A stretch of 64,000 bases of DNA from Nocardioides daphniae (GTDB lineage Bacteria; Actinomycetota; Actinomycetes; Propionibacteriales; Nocardioidaceae). The position numbers and the translations under genes were made by a program. The notes beneath the pieces are model-generated. The model made no database searches and was not told the DNA's origin. It saw only the letters and a list, made by a program, of their open reading frames with translations. The stretch covers positions 2,232,001 to 2,296,000 of the forward strand of contig NZ_CP038462.1 of NCBI RefSeq assembly GCF_004777465.1, given 5' to 3'. This document shows, in pieces, positions 20,412-30,702 of the stretch (the stretch's first letter is position 1; every line of letters begins with the position of its first letter).

Positions 20412-22451
20412 TCACGCGGCGGGAATTCGCTCCATCTCGGCCAGCCAGGCGGCCGGGCTGGCGTCCGAGGGCATCCGCCAGTCGCCGCGCGGCGACATGG
20501 TGCCGCCGGCGCTGACCTTGGGTCCGTTGGGCAGGGCGCTGCGCTTGAACTGGTTGGCGAAGAAGCGCCGGATGAAGACCTCCAGCCACACGCGCACCTG
20601 GGCCAGGTCGTACTCGGGGCGCTCGTCCTCGGGGAAGCCGGGCGGCCACTCGCCCACCGTCGCGTCGCGCCACGCGTGCATCGCCAGGAAGGCGACCTTG
20701 CTGGGGCGCTGGCCGCGGCGGACCATGTGGAAGAGCGTGAAGTCCTGGAGGTTGTAGGGGCCGACCGTGTCCTGGGTGGCCTGCGGCTTCACGCCCTCGA
20801 CGTCGGGGATCAACTCGGGGGTGATCTCCTGCGCCAGCACCGCGCGCAGCACCTCGTTGGTCTCGTCGTCGAACTCGCCCGAGTCGGCGACCCACCGGAT
20901 CAGGTGCTGCACGAGGGTCTTGGGCACGCCCGCGTTGACGCCGTAGTGCGACATCTGGTCGCCGACACCGTAGGTGCACCAGCCGAGCGCCAGCTCGGAC
21001 AGGTCGCCCGTGCCCACCACCAGGCCGCCGTTGTGGTTGGCGAGGCGGAAGAGGTAGTCGTAGCGCAGACCTGCCTGGACGTTCTCGAAGGTGACGTCGT
21101 AGACCTCCTTGCCCTCGGCGAACGGGTGCCCCAGGTCGGAGAGCATCTGGGTCGCCGCGGGCCGGATGTCGATCTCCTGGAAGGTGACCCCCAAGCTCGT
21201 GGCCAACCGGGTGGCCAGTGACTTGGAGGTGTCGCCGGTCGCGAAGCCCGGCATCGTGTAGCCGAGCACGTCGCTGCGCGGGCGCCCGAGACGGTCCATC
21301 GCCTTGGCGGCCACGATCAGGGCGTGGGTGGAGTCGAGGCCGCCGCTCACGCCGATGACGGCCTTGGGGGTGCCGATCGACTGGATGCGCTTCTCCAGAC
21401 CGTTGACCTGGATGTTGTAGGCCTCGAAGCAGTCAAGGGCCAGGCGGGCCGGGTCGTCGGGCACGAACGGGAAGCGGTCGACCTTGCGCCGCAGCCCCAC
21501 GTCGCCCGTCGGCGCGTCCAGGGTGAACTCGACGGTGCGGAAGTCGTCGGGCCCGGTGCCGGTGCCGCGGCGGTTGTCGTCGAAGGTGTTGAGCCGGAAG
21601 CGCTCGTGGTCGATCCGGTCGACGTCGACGTCGGCGACGGTGCGCACGGCGTGCTGCGGGAAGCGCTGGCCCTCGGCCAGCATGTCGCCGACCTCGTAGA
21701 TCATCGTCTGGCCGTCCCACGAGAGGTCGGTGGTCGACTCCCCCTGGCCGGCGGCGGCATAGACGTACGCCGCGCAGCACCGCGCGCTGGCGGCCTCGAC
21801 GAGGCGGCGGCGCTCCTCGGCGCGGGCGATGGTGATCGGGCTGCCCGACAGGTTGGCGAGCACGGTGGCGCCGGCCAGGGCCGCCTCCGCGCTGGGCGGG
21901 ATCGGCACCCACATGTCCTCGCAGATCTCGACGTGCAGGCGCAGCGCGGGGAGATCGGTGGCGGCGAAGATCAGGTCGGGCCCGAAGGGCACCTCGACGC
22001 CGTTGAGGTGGATCCAGCTGCCGCGCTGGTCGTCGCCGGGGGCGAAGTGGCGACGCTCGTAGAACTCGCCGTAGGTGGGCACGTGCGACTTCGGCGCGAC
22101 GCCGAGGACCTCACCGCGGTGGATCACGACGGCACAGTTGTAGAGGCGGCTGCGGTGGCGCAGCGGGGCGCCGACCACGACGACGGGCAGCAGGTCGACG
22201 GTCTCGGCGACCAGCCGTTCGAGCTGGACCTCGACGGTGTCCAGCAGGGTCTGCTGGAGGAAGAGGTCGTCGATCGCGTAGCCGGTGAGGGCCAGCTCGG
22301 GGAAGACGGCGACGCCGACGGCCTCGTCGTGGCAGGCACGGACCTGCTCGATGATGGTGGTGGTGTTGGCCTCGGGGTCCGCGACGCTCACCGGGACGGT
22401 GCAGGCGGCGGTCCGGACGAAGCCCTGGGCGTAGGCCGAGTAGAAGTCCAC
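20412..22451 (-). CDS. nadE: Glutamine-dependent NAD+ synthetase
   Basis: A 679-residue two-domain enzyme that makes NAD+ from deamido-NAD+, ATP and glutamine. The N-terminal nitrilase-type glutaminase has [14 protein letters not shown] (catalytic Glu), an [14 protein letters not shown]ys region and the nucleophile Cys in HVEICEDMW. The C-terminal synthetase starts near residue 350 with the PP-loop [12 protein letters not shown]. The length equals the well-studied mycobacterial octameric enzyme. The GTG at 22451 gives the typical start [13 protein letters not shown]. It is divergent from panB across about 130 bases. Confidence 0.93.
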   Translation of the reverse strand: MDFYSAYAQGFVRTAACTVPVSVADPEANTTTIIEQVRACHDEAVGVAVFPELALTGYAIDDLFLQQTLLDTVEVQLERLVAETVDLLPVVVVGAPLRHRSRLYNCAVVIHRGEVLGVAPKSHVPTYGEFYERRHFAPGDDQRGSWIHLNGVEVPFGPDLIFAATDLPALRLHVEICEDMWVPIPPSAEAALAGATVLANLSGSPITIARAEERRRLVEAASARCCAAYVYAAAGQGESTTDLSWDGQTMIYEVGDMLAEGQRFPQHAVRTVADVDVDRIDHERFRLNTFDDNRRGTGTGPDDFRTVEFTLDAPTGDVGLRRKVDRFPFVPDDPARLALDCFEAYNIQVNGLEKRIQSIGTPKAVIGVSGGLDSTHALIVAAKAMDRLGRPRSDVLGYTMPGFATGDTSKSLATRLATSLGVTFQEIDIRPAATQMLSDLGHPFAEGKEVYDVTFENVQAGLRYDYLFRLANHNGGLVVGTGDLSELALGWCTYGVGDQMSHYGVNAGVPKTLVQHLIRWVADSGEFDDETNEVLRAVLAQEITPELIPDVEGVKPQATQDTVGPYNLQDFTLFHMVRRGQRPSKVAFLAMHAWRDATVGEWPPGFPEDERPEYDLAQVRVWLEVFIRRFFANQFKRSALPNGPKVSAGGTMSPRGDWRMPSDASPAAWLAEMERIPAA

Positions 22452-22579
22452 GTCGCGAGTGTAGGGGCGGACGGGGTGGGCGTGACCACCACCACAGCGC
22501 CCGGAGCGGGTCCCGCGACTAACGTGGTGCTCGTCCGTGGACTCCATCAGGGAGCCGCGAGATGCGTCAGGAGAGACCC

Positions 22580-23447
22580 ATGTCCGAAGAGACCGCCCCC
22601 TACGGCTCGGGCGCCGCTGCGCCCTCCTCCGAGCCCTCCCCCGCCCCGGTGCGCAAGGTGCGTACGCACCACCTGCGCGAAATGAAGGAGCGGGGCGAGC
22701 CGATCACGATGCTCACCTCGTACGACATGTACACGGCGCAGATCTTCGACGAGGCGGGCATCGACCTGCTCCTCGCCTCTCGGTGACAGCGCCTCCAACA
22801 ACGTCTTCGGCAACGAGACCTCGCTGCCGGTCACGGTCGACGAGCTGGTCCCGCTCACCCGGGCCGTCGCCCGGTCGACGCGGCGCGCCATGGTCGTGGG
22901 CGACCTGCCGTTCGGCTCCTACCAGGCCTCGCCGGAGCAGGGCTACCTGACGGCCGTGCGCTTCATGAAGGAGGGCGGCGCCCACTGCGTGAAGCTGGAG
23001 GGTGGCGCCGAGATGGCGCCGGTGATCCGCAAGTGCGTGGAGGGCGGCATCCCGGTCATCGCCCACATCGGCTTCACCCCGCAGTCCGAGCACACCCTGG
23101 GCGGCTACCGGGTCCAGGGCCGCGGCGACGCCGCCGAGCGCGTGCTCGCCGACGCCCGTGCGGTGCAGGAGGCGGGCGCGTTCGCGGTCGTCATGGAGAT
23201 GGTGCAGGCCGACGTGGCCGCGAAGGTCTCCGCCGAGCTCGAGATCCCGACGATCGGCATCGGCGGCGGCAACGGCTGCGACGGGCAGGTCCTGGTGTGG
23301 ACCGACGCCTTCGGCATCCGCACCGGCAGGATGCCGCGCTTCGTCAAGCAGTACGTCGACGTGCGTACGGTCCTGCTCGACGGCGCGAAGGCCTACCGCG
23401 ACGACGTGAAGGCCCGGACCTTCCCCGGCCCGGAGCACTCCTTCTGA
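22580..23447 (+). CDS. panB: 3-methyl-2-oxobutanoate hydroxymethyltransferase
   Basis: About 288 residues. PanB adds a hydroxymethyl group to ketoisovalerate, the first committed step of pantothenate and CoA synthesis. Family segments: REMKERGEPITMLTSYD, GDS near the metal site, VVGDLPFGSYQ, KLEGGAEM, AHIGFTPQS and GIGGGNGCDGQVLV. The ATG at 22580 follows CAGGAGAG. Between GIDLLL and GDSASNNVFG the sequence reads GCCTCTC where GTC (Val) is expected, a net gain of one base (four extra bases against the family pattern), so the frame breaks at about 22775-22785. A short N-terminal Pro/Ser-rich extension is also seen. Confidence 0.88.
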
Positions 23448-23453
23448 GGTGAC

Positions 23454-23472
23454 GCCCCCGAGGACCGGGGGC
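23454..23472. terminator. Hairpin between panB and the convergent small gene
   Basis: GCCCCCG-AGGAC-CGGGGGC: perfect 7-bp GC arms with a 5-base loop, 6 bases after the panB stop and 7 bases after the end of the convergent gene. It can terminate both transcripts. Confidence 0.6.
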
Positions 23473-23479
23473 CGCCCCG

Positions 23480-23713
23480 TCAGCCGCGTTCGTTGTCCTC
23501 GCTGCTGCGCGGGTCGTCCTCGTCGTCCTCGGGGTCGTTCCACGCCGGGTCGTTGTCCCATGCCTCGTTGCGCTCCTCGACCTTCTCGAGCGCCCGCGAC
23601 GCGTCCGCCTGGCTGGCGTAGGGGCCGAGCCGGTCGGCGTTCTTGCACCCCTCCCGGGGCTCGACCGTCTTGTGCTTGAGGCAGTACCAGTACTCCGAGT
23701 CCGTGTCGCTCAT
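23480..23713 (-). CDS. Small acidic conserved protein
   Basis: A 77-residue protein that I cannot assign to a named family. The N-terminal 50 residues look folded ([20 protein letters not shown], then [15 protein letters not shown], which resembles a short SPOR-like alpha/beta unit). The last 25 residues are almost all Asp, Glu, Asn and Pro. Two cysteines lie 12 residues apart. The ATG and codon use look genuine. It is divergent from map, with 24 bases between the starts. Confidence 0.6.
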   Translation of the reverse strand: MSDTDSEYWYCLKHKTVEPREGCKNADRLGPYASQADASRALEKVEERNEAWDNDPAWNDPEDDEDDPRSSEDNERG

Positions 23714-23737
23714 GCTCGCGAAACTACACTCGAACCC

Positions 23738-24585
23738 GTGAGTCCTGTAGTAGCTGCCGCCATCTCGCCGCGCCTCCCCGTCCCCTCCTTCATCGCCCGC
23801 CCGGAGTACGTCGACAAGCCGGCGCCCAGCCCTTCAACGGCTCCGAGGTGAAGGACGCCGAGACGATCGAGAAGATGCGGATCGCCGGCCGCCTGGCCGC
23901 GCAGGCCCGTGAGCTGGTCGGCAGCCACGTCGCCCCCGGCGTCACCACCGACGAGCTCGACCGGATCGGCCACGAGTTCCTCTGCGACCACGGCGCCTAC
24001 CCGTCGACGCTGGGCTACCGCGCCTTTCCGAAGTCGCTGTGCAGCAGCGTCAACGAGGTGATCTGCCACGGCATCCCCGACGCCCGGGTGATCGAGGACG
24101 GCGACATCGTCAACATCGACATCACCGCCTTCATCCACGGCGTGCACGGTGACACCAACGCGACCTTCCTCGCCGGCGACGTCGACGAGGAGTCGCGGCT
24201 GCTCGTCGAGCGTACGAAGGAGTCGCTGGACCGCGCGATCAAGGCGGTCAAGCCCGGCCGTCGGATCAGCGTGATCGGTCGCGTCATCGAGTCCTACGCG
24301 AAGCGCTTCGGCTACGGCGTGGTGCGTGAGTTCACCGGTCACGGCATCGGCACCTCGTTCCACTCCGGCCTGGTCATCCCGCACTACGACCAGGACCACT
24401 ACGACGACCTGATCGAGGTCGGCATGACCTTCACGATCGAGCCGATGCTCAACCTGGGCACCCACGAGTGGACGATGTGGCCCGACAACTGGACCGTCGT
24501 CACCCGTGACCTCAAGCGCAGCGCCCAGTTCGAGCACACCCTCCTGGTGACCTCCGACGGCGCCGAGGTTCTGACCAACCCCTGA
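23738..24585 (+). CDS. map: Methionine aminopeptidase type I
   Basis: About 282 residues; removes the initiator methionine from new proteins. Metal ligands are all visible: Asp in VNIDITAF, Asp in HGDTNATF, His in [11 protein letters not shown], Glu in IEPML and the final Glu in FEHTLLV. An N-terminal extension with [16 protein letters not shown] is the Pro-rich tail common in actinobacterial type 1c enzymes. The frame breaks at about 23823-23827, where GCGCCC-AG should read GCGCCCCAG (PQPFNGSEV); one C is missing. The gene is essential in relatives, so the break is probably a sequencing error. The GTG at 23738 starts the tail. Confidence 0.92.
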
Positions 24586-24608
24586 CCTCCCCTGACCTGC
24601 CTGCATCC

Positions 24609-25886
24609 CTACCGCCGCCTGTGGAAGCGGTAGTCGCCCGAGGCCAGCCGCGTCATGTCGTACGCCGCGTCGTGGGCGCGGTGGTGGTGCCGCGAGCAGA
24701 GGAGCGCGGAGTTGTCGAGGTCGGTCGCGCCGCCGTGTGATCAGGGGACGAGGTGGTGGGCCTCGGACCAGGTGCCCGGGATGTCGCACCCCTCGGCACG
24801 GCAGGTCGTGTCCCGCAGCAGCAGAGCTCGTCGTTGCGCCCTGGTGAAGAGCCGGGAGGCGCGGCCGAGGTCGAGCACCTCGGAGTCCGTGCCCAGCACC
24901 GCCGGGATGATCCGCGCGTTGCACGCCAGCCGGCGCGCCTGCGCAGCCGTGATCGTGTCGAAGCCGTCGCCAGGGACGCCGTTGTCCAACGTCGCCACCC
25001 CGAGGCCGTCGCGCAGCGACTCCAGCGAGATCGTCACGGTCACGTTCGTGGCGTCACCGCCATGGATCGGGAGGCGCCGAGGGGCCAGGCACTCCACGAG
25101 CTGGCCGAGTGCCTCGGCCAGCCGTCGGGAGTGGTTGACCGGCGAGCCGAAGCCCGTTGCCGTGCTCGCACCGGGGCCCTCGTCCAGGGCGCCGCGCACT
25201 GCTCCGTCGGCCAATCGCGGAGTCGTGAAGGCGTGCAGGTAGGTCGCCAGCCGCGCTGCCACCGCGTCCGGGATCACTCCTGAGATCCGGGTCAGCCCGT
25301 CACCCGCAGCCCTCATACGCAGGCGCTGCCTCTCGCTGGCATGCCGCTCGGTGTCCTCGAGCCGGCGCCGTTCCTCGTCCTCGAACCGCTCAGGGTCCAC
25401 GACCTCGAGAATCCGCCGGCCGAGCTTGGCCAGGTCGCCGGGGTCGTGGTCGACGGCGAGCTTGACGAGCTTGACCTCGGCGGCCTCGATCACCTCGCAG
25501 CCGACCCGGGCGGGGAGCTCCTCGACGGCGGCCGCGATCACGCGCGCCTGGGCGATGCTCACCCGTCCCTCACGCACTCCCGCCGCCAACGTCGGCCGCT
25601 CCCGGTCCAACGCCTCGGCCAGCCGCAGGTCAGCGGCGGCGTCGCCCCGGCGTACGCGACCGTGGTGCGCCAGCCACGCCGCGATCGACCGGAAGCCCTC
25701 CCCCTCGGCCACGTCACCCGCAGCGGCCATCACCCGCAACCGCAGCTCGGCGGTGCGCGACTCGACCTCCAGCAGCGACAGCAGTGCACTGGCCTTCTCG
25801 TCGGCGCTCATGAACGTCGGGTTCACGTCGCACACCGACTTCAGCGACGCACTCATCTCCTCGGCGACCGCGTTCACCGGATGCAT
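24609..25886 (-). pseudogene. DUF222/HNH endonuclease (13E12 family) with in-frame TGA
   Basis: Full length would be 425 residues. The N-terminal DUF222 domain is helical (LLSLLEVESRTAELRLRVM, then GFRSIAAWLAHHGRVRRGDA). The C-terminal HNH nuclease has RDTTCRAEGCDIPG, then EAHHLVP, a TGA at 24741-24743, then SHGGATDLDNSALLC in the same frame and a natural stop at 24609. The TGA stands where family members have the Trp of the HHLVPW motif (TGG to TGA, one substitution). As read, the product ends at residue 381 without the rest of the HNH fold. The ATG at 25886 follows GGGAGGTGGG. An SOS box lies 176 bases upstream, matching the LexA control known for 13E12 genes in mycobacteria. Confidence 0.75.
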
Positions 25887-26061
25887 GAGCCCACCTCCCT
25901 CGACAACGACGACGAGCGCCCTGCGCGTGGCACCCACTCATTCGTTGCTCCTGGAGGCCCGGACCTGCCGGACGATCACGTCACCCTCGCAACTGGCCCC
26001 ACCGTCTCCGGCTGCCCCGAGAGGAACCCGGTGTCCTGGGAGAGGACCTGACGCTCACAAT

Positions 26062-26081
26062 ATTCGAACACCAGTTCGAAT
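26062..26081. promoter_or_regulatory. LexA SOS box
   Basis: ATTCGAAC-ACCA-GTTCGAAT: perfect 8-bp arms. The core TCGAAC-N4-GTTCGA is the actinobacterial SOS consensus. It lies 176 bases before the ATG of the DUF222/HNH gene and 42 bases beyond the stop of the last carotenoid gene, so the endonuclease gene is the only sensible target. The rest of 25887-26122 shows no gene. Confidence 0.75.
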
Positions 26082-26122
26082 GCCATCCCCCAGATCGGGG
26101 AACCGGGTGCGTCGAACCGCCG

Positions 26123-27085
26123 TCAGAGCACGACGAGCACGATCATCAGCTGCGTGACCAGGAATCCGGTCACGAAGTTGAGCCAGAGGAAGCGCCGCCA
26201 GCCCGCGTTGGCCTGCTCGCACTCCTCGTCGGTGATCGCCAGGTAGGGCGCGACGTTGGCGACGTACGGCACCACCAGCGCTGCCGCCCACTGGCCCGGG
26301 CCGGGCATCATCAGCAGCGCGGTGCCGCCGGCCACGTAGCAGTAGAGCGCGAACCAGACGGTCGGTCGCGCGCCGAGCACGGTGCCCACCGAGGCGATGC
26401 CACCCTCACGGTCGGCGCGCACGTCCTGCACCGCGCCGAAGGCGTGCGAGCCCATCCCCCAGAGGAAGAAGCCGATCAGCGACATGAGCACCGGGCCCTC
26501 CCACGTCACGCTGGCGCCGCGGTCGGCGGCGAGCGCGAGGCCGAGGACGGCCGGGCTCACGAAGTGGGTGCTCGAGGTGAGCGAGTCGAGGAACGGCTGC
26601 TCCTTGAAGCGCAGTCGCGGGGCCGAGTAGGCAACGACCGCGAAGATGCTGACGGCGAGGACCAGCGCCGAGGTGGTCGACCCCATCGCCAGCAGCGCCA
26701 CGACGAAGGGCAGCGGCGTCAGCACCGCGGCCCACAGCGTCGTACGGTGCACGGCCCGGTCGAGCACGACGCCCTCGACGCCGCCCTTGCGTGGGTTGCG
26801 CAGGTCGGACTCGTGGTCGAAGACGTCGTTCACGCCGTACATCACCAGGTTGTAGGGCACCAGGAAGAAGAGCGTGCCGACCCAGAACGCGGCGTCCAGT
26901 CCCCCACCGACGAGCAGGTAGGCGGCGCCGAACGGGAAGGCGGTGTTGACCCACGACAGAGGGCGTGACGAGGCGACGACCGTACGCAGTCGCGACAGCC
27001 CGGCAGACGTCTCGCCGTGACCCGTATCACCGCGGCCCAACCCCCCGTCGCCAGGCGCGAGCGGCAGCTCGACGACCGCGCTCAC
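26123..27085 (-). CDS. UbiA-family prenyltransferase, probable lycopene elongase (CrtEb-like)
   Basis: A 320-residue membrane prenyltransferase with eight or nine helices. The two Asp-rich motifs are present: NDVFDHESD near residue 95 and DVRADREGG near residue 220, which bind Mg-diphosphate. It is the last gene of idi-crtE-crtB-crtI and overlaps crtI by GTGA. In actinobacterial C50 carotenoid clusters this position is held by lycopene elongase, which adds dimethylallyl units to lycopene. No crtYe/crtYf-type cyclase genes follow, so the product, if C50, is probably acyclic. A bacteriochlorophyll- or ubiquinone-type role is less likely from context. Confidence 0.78.
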   Translation of the reverse strand: MSAVVELPLAPGDGGLGRGDTGHGETSAGLSRLRTVVASSRPLSWVNTAFPFGAAYLLVGGGLDAAFWVGTLFFLVPYNLVMYGVNDVFDHESDLRNPRKGGVEGVVLDRAVHRTTLWAAVLTPLPFVVALLAMGSTTSALVLAVSIFAVVAYSAPRLRFKEQPFLDSLTSSTHFVSPAVLGLALAADRGASVTWEGPVLMSLIGFFLWGMGSHAFGAVQDVRADREGGIASVGTVLGARPTVWFALYCYVAGGTALLMMPGPGQWAAALVVPYVANVAPYLAITDEECEQANAGWRRFLWLNFVTGFLVTQLMIVLVVL

Positions 27086-28737
27086 GAGGTCGCTCCTCGT
27101 CCGGCTCCGACGGTCTCCAGCTCGCGGCGCGCCACCAGGGGCGTGGCGACCATGCCGCCGACACGATCGCCACGCAGCCTCTTGAGCACCAGCTCGGCGC
27201 TGATCAGGCACATCGGCAGCCCGATCCCTGGCAGGGTGCTGGAGCCCGCGTAGAGCAGGCCCTCGACCTTCTTCGAGACGTTGGAGGCGCGGAAGAACGC
27301 ACTCTGGGAGAGGCGGTGACCGGGGCCCAGCATGGTCCCGGACCAGGCGTTGAGGTCGCCGGCGAAGTCGCCGGGGCCGACGGTGCGGCGTACGACGATC
27401 CGTTCGGCCAGGTCGGGGATGCCCGCCCAGCTGGCGACCTGGGCGATGGCCGCGTCGGCGACCCTCTCCACCGCGGGGTCACCCTGGCCGTCGAGGCCGC
27501 CGCGACCGAGGTCGACGTCGGCAGGCACCGGCACGAGGACGAAGAGGTTCTCGGCGCCCTCGGGCGCCACGGAGGCGTCGGTGGCGCTGGGGCGGCAGAC
27601 GTACGACGAGGCCGGGTCGGGGACGTACTTGCCGTGGCCCCTGCGGTCACCGAGCACGCCGTCGAAGTTGGTCTCCCAGTCCTCGGTGAAGAACATGGTG
27701 TGGTGCGCCAGCTCGGGCAGCTCGCCGGTGACGCCGAGGTAGACGAGCACGGCGCCGGGGCCGGGGTCGCGACGACGCCACCACGACTCGGGGTAGGTCT
27801 GCAGGTCGCTGGGCAGCAGCCGGGTCTCGAGGTGGTGCAGGTCGGCAGCACCGACGACGACGTCAGCCGCGACGCGCTGCTCCGCACCGTCCTGCCCGCG
27901 GTAGGCGACGCCGCAGACGGCGGCCTTGCGGCGGGACCAGGGCTTGGCACCGGGCAGCGCGACGGTGTCGATCGAGGTGACGGTCGCACCGGTGCGGATG
28001 GTGACGCCGAGCTCGGTGGCGAGCGACACGAGGGTGTCGACGAAGGCAGCGAAACCGCCCTGCGGGTAGAGCACGCCGTCGTCGAGGTCCATGCTGCTCA
28101 TCAGGTGGTAGAGCGCGGGGATCCGCTCCGGCGAGCCGCCGAGGAAGACCGCGGGATAGCCCAGCACCTGCTGGAGGCGGCGGTCGGAGAAGCGCGAGTG
28201 CACGTGCGACTTGAGGCTGCGCAGCAGCAAGGGCAGGAGCTGTGGGGCGCGGCGGAGCACGTCGGCGTTGAGCACGTCGCCGACGCGCTCGAAGCTGGTG
28301 TAGAGGAAGTGGCGCAGGGCGACCTGGTAGGTCTCGCCGGCCTGGTCGAGGTAGGCGTCGAGCTGGGCGCCGGCGCCAGGCTCGAAGGACTCGAAGACCG
28401 CCTTGTTGTCCTCGCGCGCCACGCGCGTCTCGAGGGGGCGCTCCTCGCCCTCAAAGTAGACCCGGTAGCCGGGGTCGAGGACCTCGAGGTCGAGCTGCTC
28501 GGCGGCAGAGGTGCCGAGCAGGCGGTAGAAGTGGTCGAAGACCTCGGGCATCAGGTACCACGACGGCCCGGTGTCGAAGCGGAAGCCGTCCTTGGCCCAT
28601 GACCCGGCGCGGCCGCCGAGCTCGTCGCGCTGCTCCAGCAGCTCGACCTCCCAGCCGTCGGCGGCGAGCAGGGCCGACGTCGCCAGTCCGGCGACTCCGC
28701 CGCCCACCACGACGACGCGGCGTCGGTCGGCGCTCAC
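27082..28737 (-). CDS. crtI: Phytoene desaturase
   Basis: A 551-residue FAD enzyme that converts phytoene to lycopene. The dinucleotide-binding fold starts at residue 7 (VVVVGGGVAGLATSALLA), followed by ELLEQRDELGGRAGSW. Family stretches include FDTGPSWYLMPEVFD, YPQGGFAAFVDTL and the C-terminal FAD motif LLYAGSSTLPGIGLPM. The GTG at 28735-28737 overlaps the crtB stop, and the crtI stop overlaps the next start, so translation is coupled along the operon. The length fits bacterial CrtI of the lycopene-forming type. Confidence 0.93.
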   Translation of the reverse strand: MSADRRRVVVVGGGVAGLATSALLAADGWEVELLEQRDELGGRAGSWAKDGFRFDTGPSWYLMPEVFDHFYRLLGTSAAEQLDLEVLDPGYRVYFEGEERPLETRVAREDNKAVFESFEPGAGAQLDAYLDQAGETYQVALRHFLYTSFERVGDVLNADVLRRAPQLLPLLLRSLKSHVHSRFSDRRLQQVLGYPAVFLGGSPERIPALYHLMSSMDLDDGVLYPQGGFAAFVDTLVSLATELGVTIRTGATVTSIDTVALPGAKPWSRRKAAVCGVAYRGQDGAEQRVAADVVVGAADLHHLETRLLPSDLQTYPESWWRRRDPGPGAVLVYLGVTGELPELAHHTMFFTEDWETNFDGVLGDRRGHGKYVPDPASSYVCRPSATDASVAPEGAENLFVLVPVPADVDLGRGGLDGQGDPAVERVADAAIAQVASWAGIPDLAERIVVRRTVGPGDFAGDLNAWSGTMLGPGHRLSQSAFFRASNVSKKVEGLLYAGSSTLPGIGLPMCLISAELVLKRLRGDRVGGMVATPLVARRELETVGAGRGATS

Positions 28738-29633
28738 GCCGCACCTCGGGCCAGCACCAGGGCGACCAGCTGGGCCTTGCGCGGCGACGGCACCCGGACG
28801 CGCTGGGTGCGGATCGCGGCGGGCGGCGTACGACGCAGGCGCAGGGCCAGCTCGCCGAAGAGGACGTGGGCGGCGCGCACCGCCCGGCGGCTGCTGGCCG
28901 GCAGGTGCGGGATCGCTGCGGCGGCGACGGCCAGGTCGGCGTCGATGTCGTCGAGCAGGCGGTCGCGGGTCGCGTCGTCGAAGTGGTCGACGTCGAGCCC
29001 CGGGAAGTAGCTGCGGCCCAGGTCGTCGTGGTCGGCGGCCAGGTCGCGCAGGAAGTTGATCTTCTGGAAGGCCGCGCCGAGGCGCAGGGCGCCCTCGCGC
29101 AGCCGGTGGTACTGCAGCTCGGCGTCGGGGGTCTCGAGCAGGAAGGCCTTGAGGCACATCAGGCCGATCACCTCGGCGGAGCCGTGGACGTACGCCGCGA
29201 AGCTCGCCTCGTCGTGCTCGACGCGCTCGAGGTCCATCCGCATCGAGGCGAAGAACGGGTCGATGAGCTCGGCGTCGATGCCGCAGGTGCGGGCGGTGCG
29301 GGCGAAGGCGTGGACCACCAGGTTGGCGCTGTGGCCGGTCTCCAGCGCGCGCAGCACCTCGGCGTGCAGCTCGGTGAGCAGGGCGGCGCGGCCGGCCACG
29401 TCACCGTCGGGGCGCGGGGCGTCGACGACCTCGTCGGCGACCCGGACCAGCGCGTAGACGTTGCGCACGTGCGTACGCACCGAGGGCGCGAGCAGGCGCG
29501 AGGCCAGGCCGAACGAGGTCGAGTAGCGGCGGATCACCATGTCTGCGGCGGCCTCCGCGACCTCGTCGTAGAGCTCGTACGGCAGGGGTTGCGCGCCGCG
29601 GGCGGGTCTCGCCGCCTTCTCCCTGAGTCTCAT
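28734..29633 (-). CDS. crtB: Phytoene synthase
   Basis: A 299-residue squalene/phytoene synthase that joins two geranylgeranyl diphosphates. Asp-rich motif one is in RVADEVVDAPR near residue 75; motif two is in NFLRDLAADHDDLGRSYFP near residue 205. The SFGLASRLL stretch near residue 45 is also typical. It starts with ATGA overlapping the crtE stop and ends with GTGA overlapping crtI. Confidence 0.93.
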   Translation of the reverse strand: MRLREKAARPARGAQPLPYELYDEVAEAAADMVIRRYSTSFGLASRLLAPSVRTHVRNVYALVRVADEVVDAPRPDGDVAGRAALLTELHAEVLRALETGHSANLVVHAFARTARTCGIDAELIDPFFASMRMDLERVEHDEASFAAYVHGSAEVIGLMCLKAFLLETPDAELQYHRLREGALRLGAAFQKINFLRDLAADHDDLGRSYFPGLDVDHFDDATRDRLLDDIDADLAVAAAAIPHLPASSRRAVRAAHVLFGELALRLRRTPPAAIRTQRVRVPSPRKAQLVALVLARGAA

Positions 29634-30702
29634 GCGACACCCACCGCTGCTCCGACGGGCGCCTCGGCGTGCGCCGGGGCGACGGTGGCGCCGGCGATGT
29701 CCCAGGCGGAGGTGAGGGTGTCGACGATCGGGCCGGCGAGCTCGAGGGTGTCGGCGTGCCAGCGGGCGATGCGCACGTGGCGGTTCATGAGGTTCTCGAC
29801 GTGCTCGAAGGACCCGGCGTCGATGAGCGCGTGGCGGACCTCGTCGGCCTCGTCCTTGGTCACCGCGGCGTTGCCCAGGTGGGGCTCGATGCGCCACCAG
29901 TGCGAGGTGGAGGCGGCGTGCACGACCAGCGGGGTGCGCTTGCCCTCGCGGATGTCGCCGTCGACGTCCTTGCCGACGATCTCGGGGTCGCCGAAGGTGC
30001 CGAGCAGGTCGTCGCGCAGCTGGAAGGCGATGCCGAGCGAGCGGGCGATGTCGGCGACCTTCTCGACGACCTCCTCGGGGGCACCGGCGACGATCGCGGC
30101 GGCCTTCATCGGGAGGACGAAGGAGTACGCAGCCGTCTTGAGCTCGGCGACCGCGATGGCGTCGTCCATGGTCGGGGCGGCGCCGCCGATGGCGAGGCGT
30201 ACGTCGGAGAGCTCGCCGACCGCGGAGTCGTGCAGCGTGGCGTCGAGCAGGTCGAGCAGCGCGGTGGTGGTCTCGGCGGGGGCGCCGCAGGTGGCGATGC
30301 CGCGGACCGCGGCAGCCAGGGCGAGGTCGCCGGTGAGGATGGCGCCGGCCCGGGCGTAGACGTCGAACCCGACGTGGTCGAGCCGCGGAACCAGCCCGGG
30401 ATGCTGCTGTTCCCGCGGCGCTCGTCGTCGTTGTCGATGACGTCGTCGTGGATGACGAAGGCGGTGTGCAGCAGCTCGATGGCGGCCGCGATGCGCTCAA
30501 GGGTCTTGTGGTCGACGGCGGGGGCGTCGTCGTAGCGGCCGTTGAGCTGCTGGTAGGTGGTGGCGAAGAGCCACGGGCGGAAGCGCTTGCCGCCCTCGGT
30601 GCCCATCCGCAGGGCGATGCCCAGCATGGAGCGGTCGAGGGAGAGGCCACCCAGTCCGGGCGTCGGGGAAACCAGCGTGTCGATCTGTGCCTGAAGCGTC
30701 AT
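29630..30702 (-). CDS. crtE: Geranylgeranyl diphosphate synthase
   Basis: About 357 residues of the trans-prenyltransferase family. The first Asp-rich motif is in AFVIHDDVIDNDDERRG near residue 88, the second in FQLRDDLLGTFGD near residue 230; GKRFRPWL supplies the isopentenyl diphosphate Lys/Arg. It makes the C20 substrate for crtB. At about 30383-30388 the frame breaks between SIPGWFR and LDHVGFDVYARAGA; CGCGG-CTC lacks one G. The ATG at 30702 overlaps the probable idi stop (ATGA). A short Ala-rich tail ends the protein. Confidence 0.9.
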
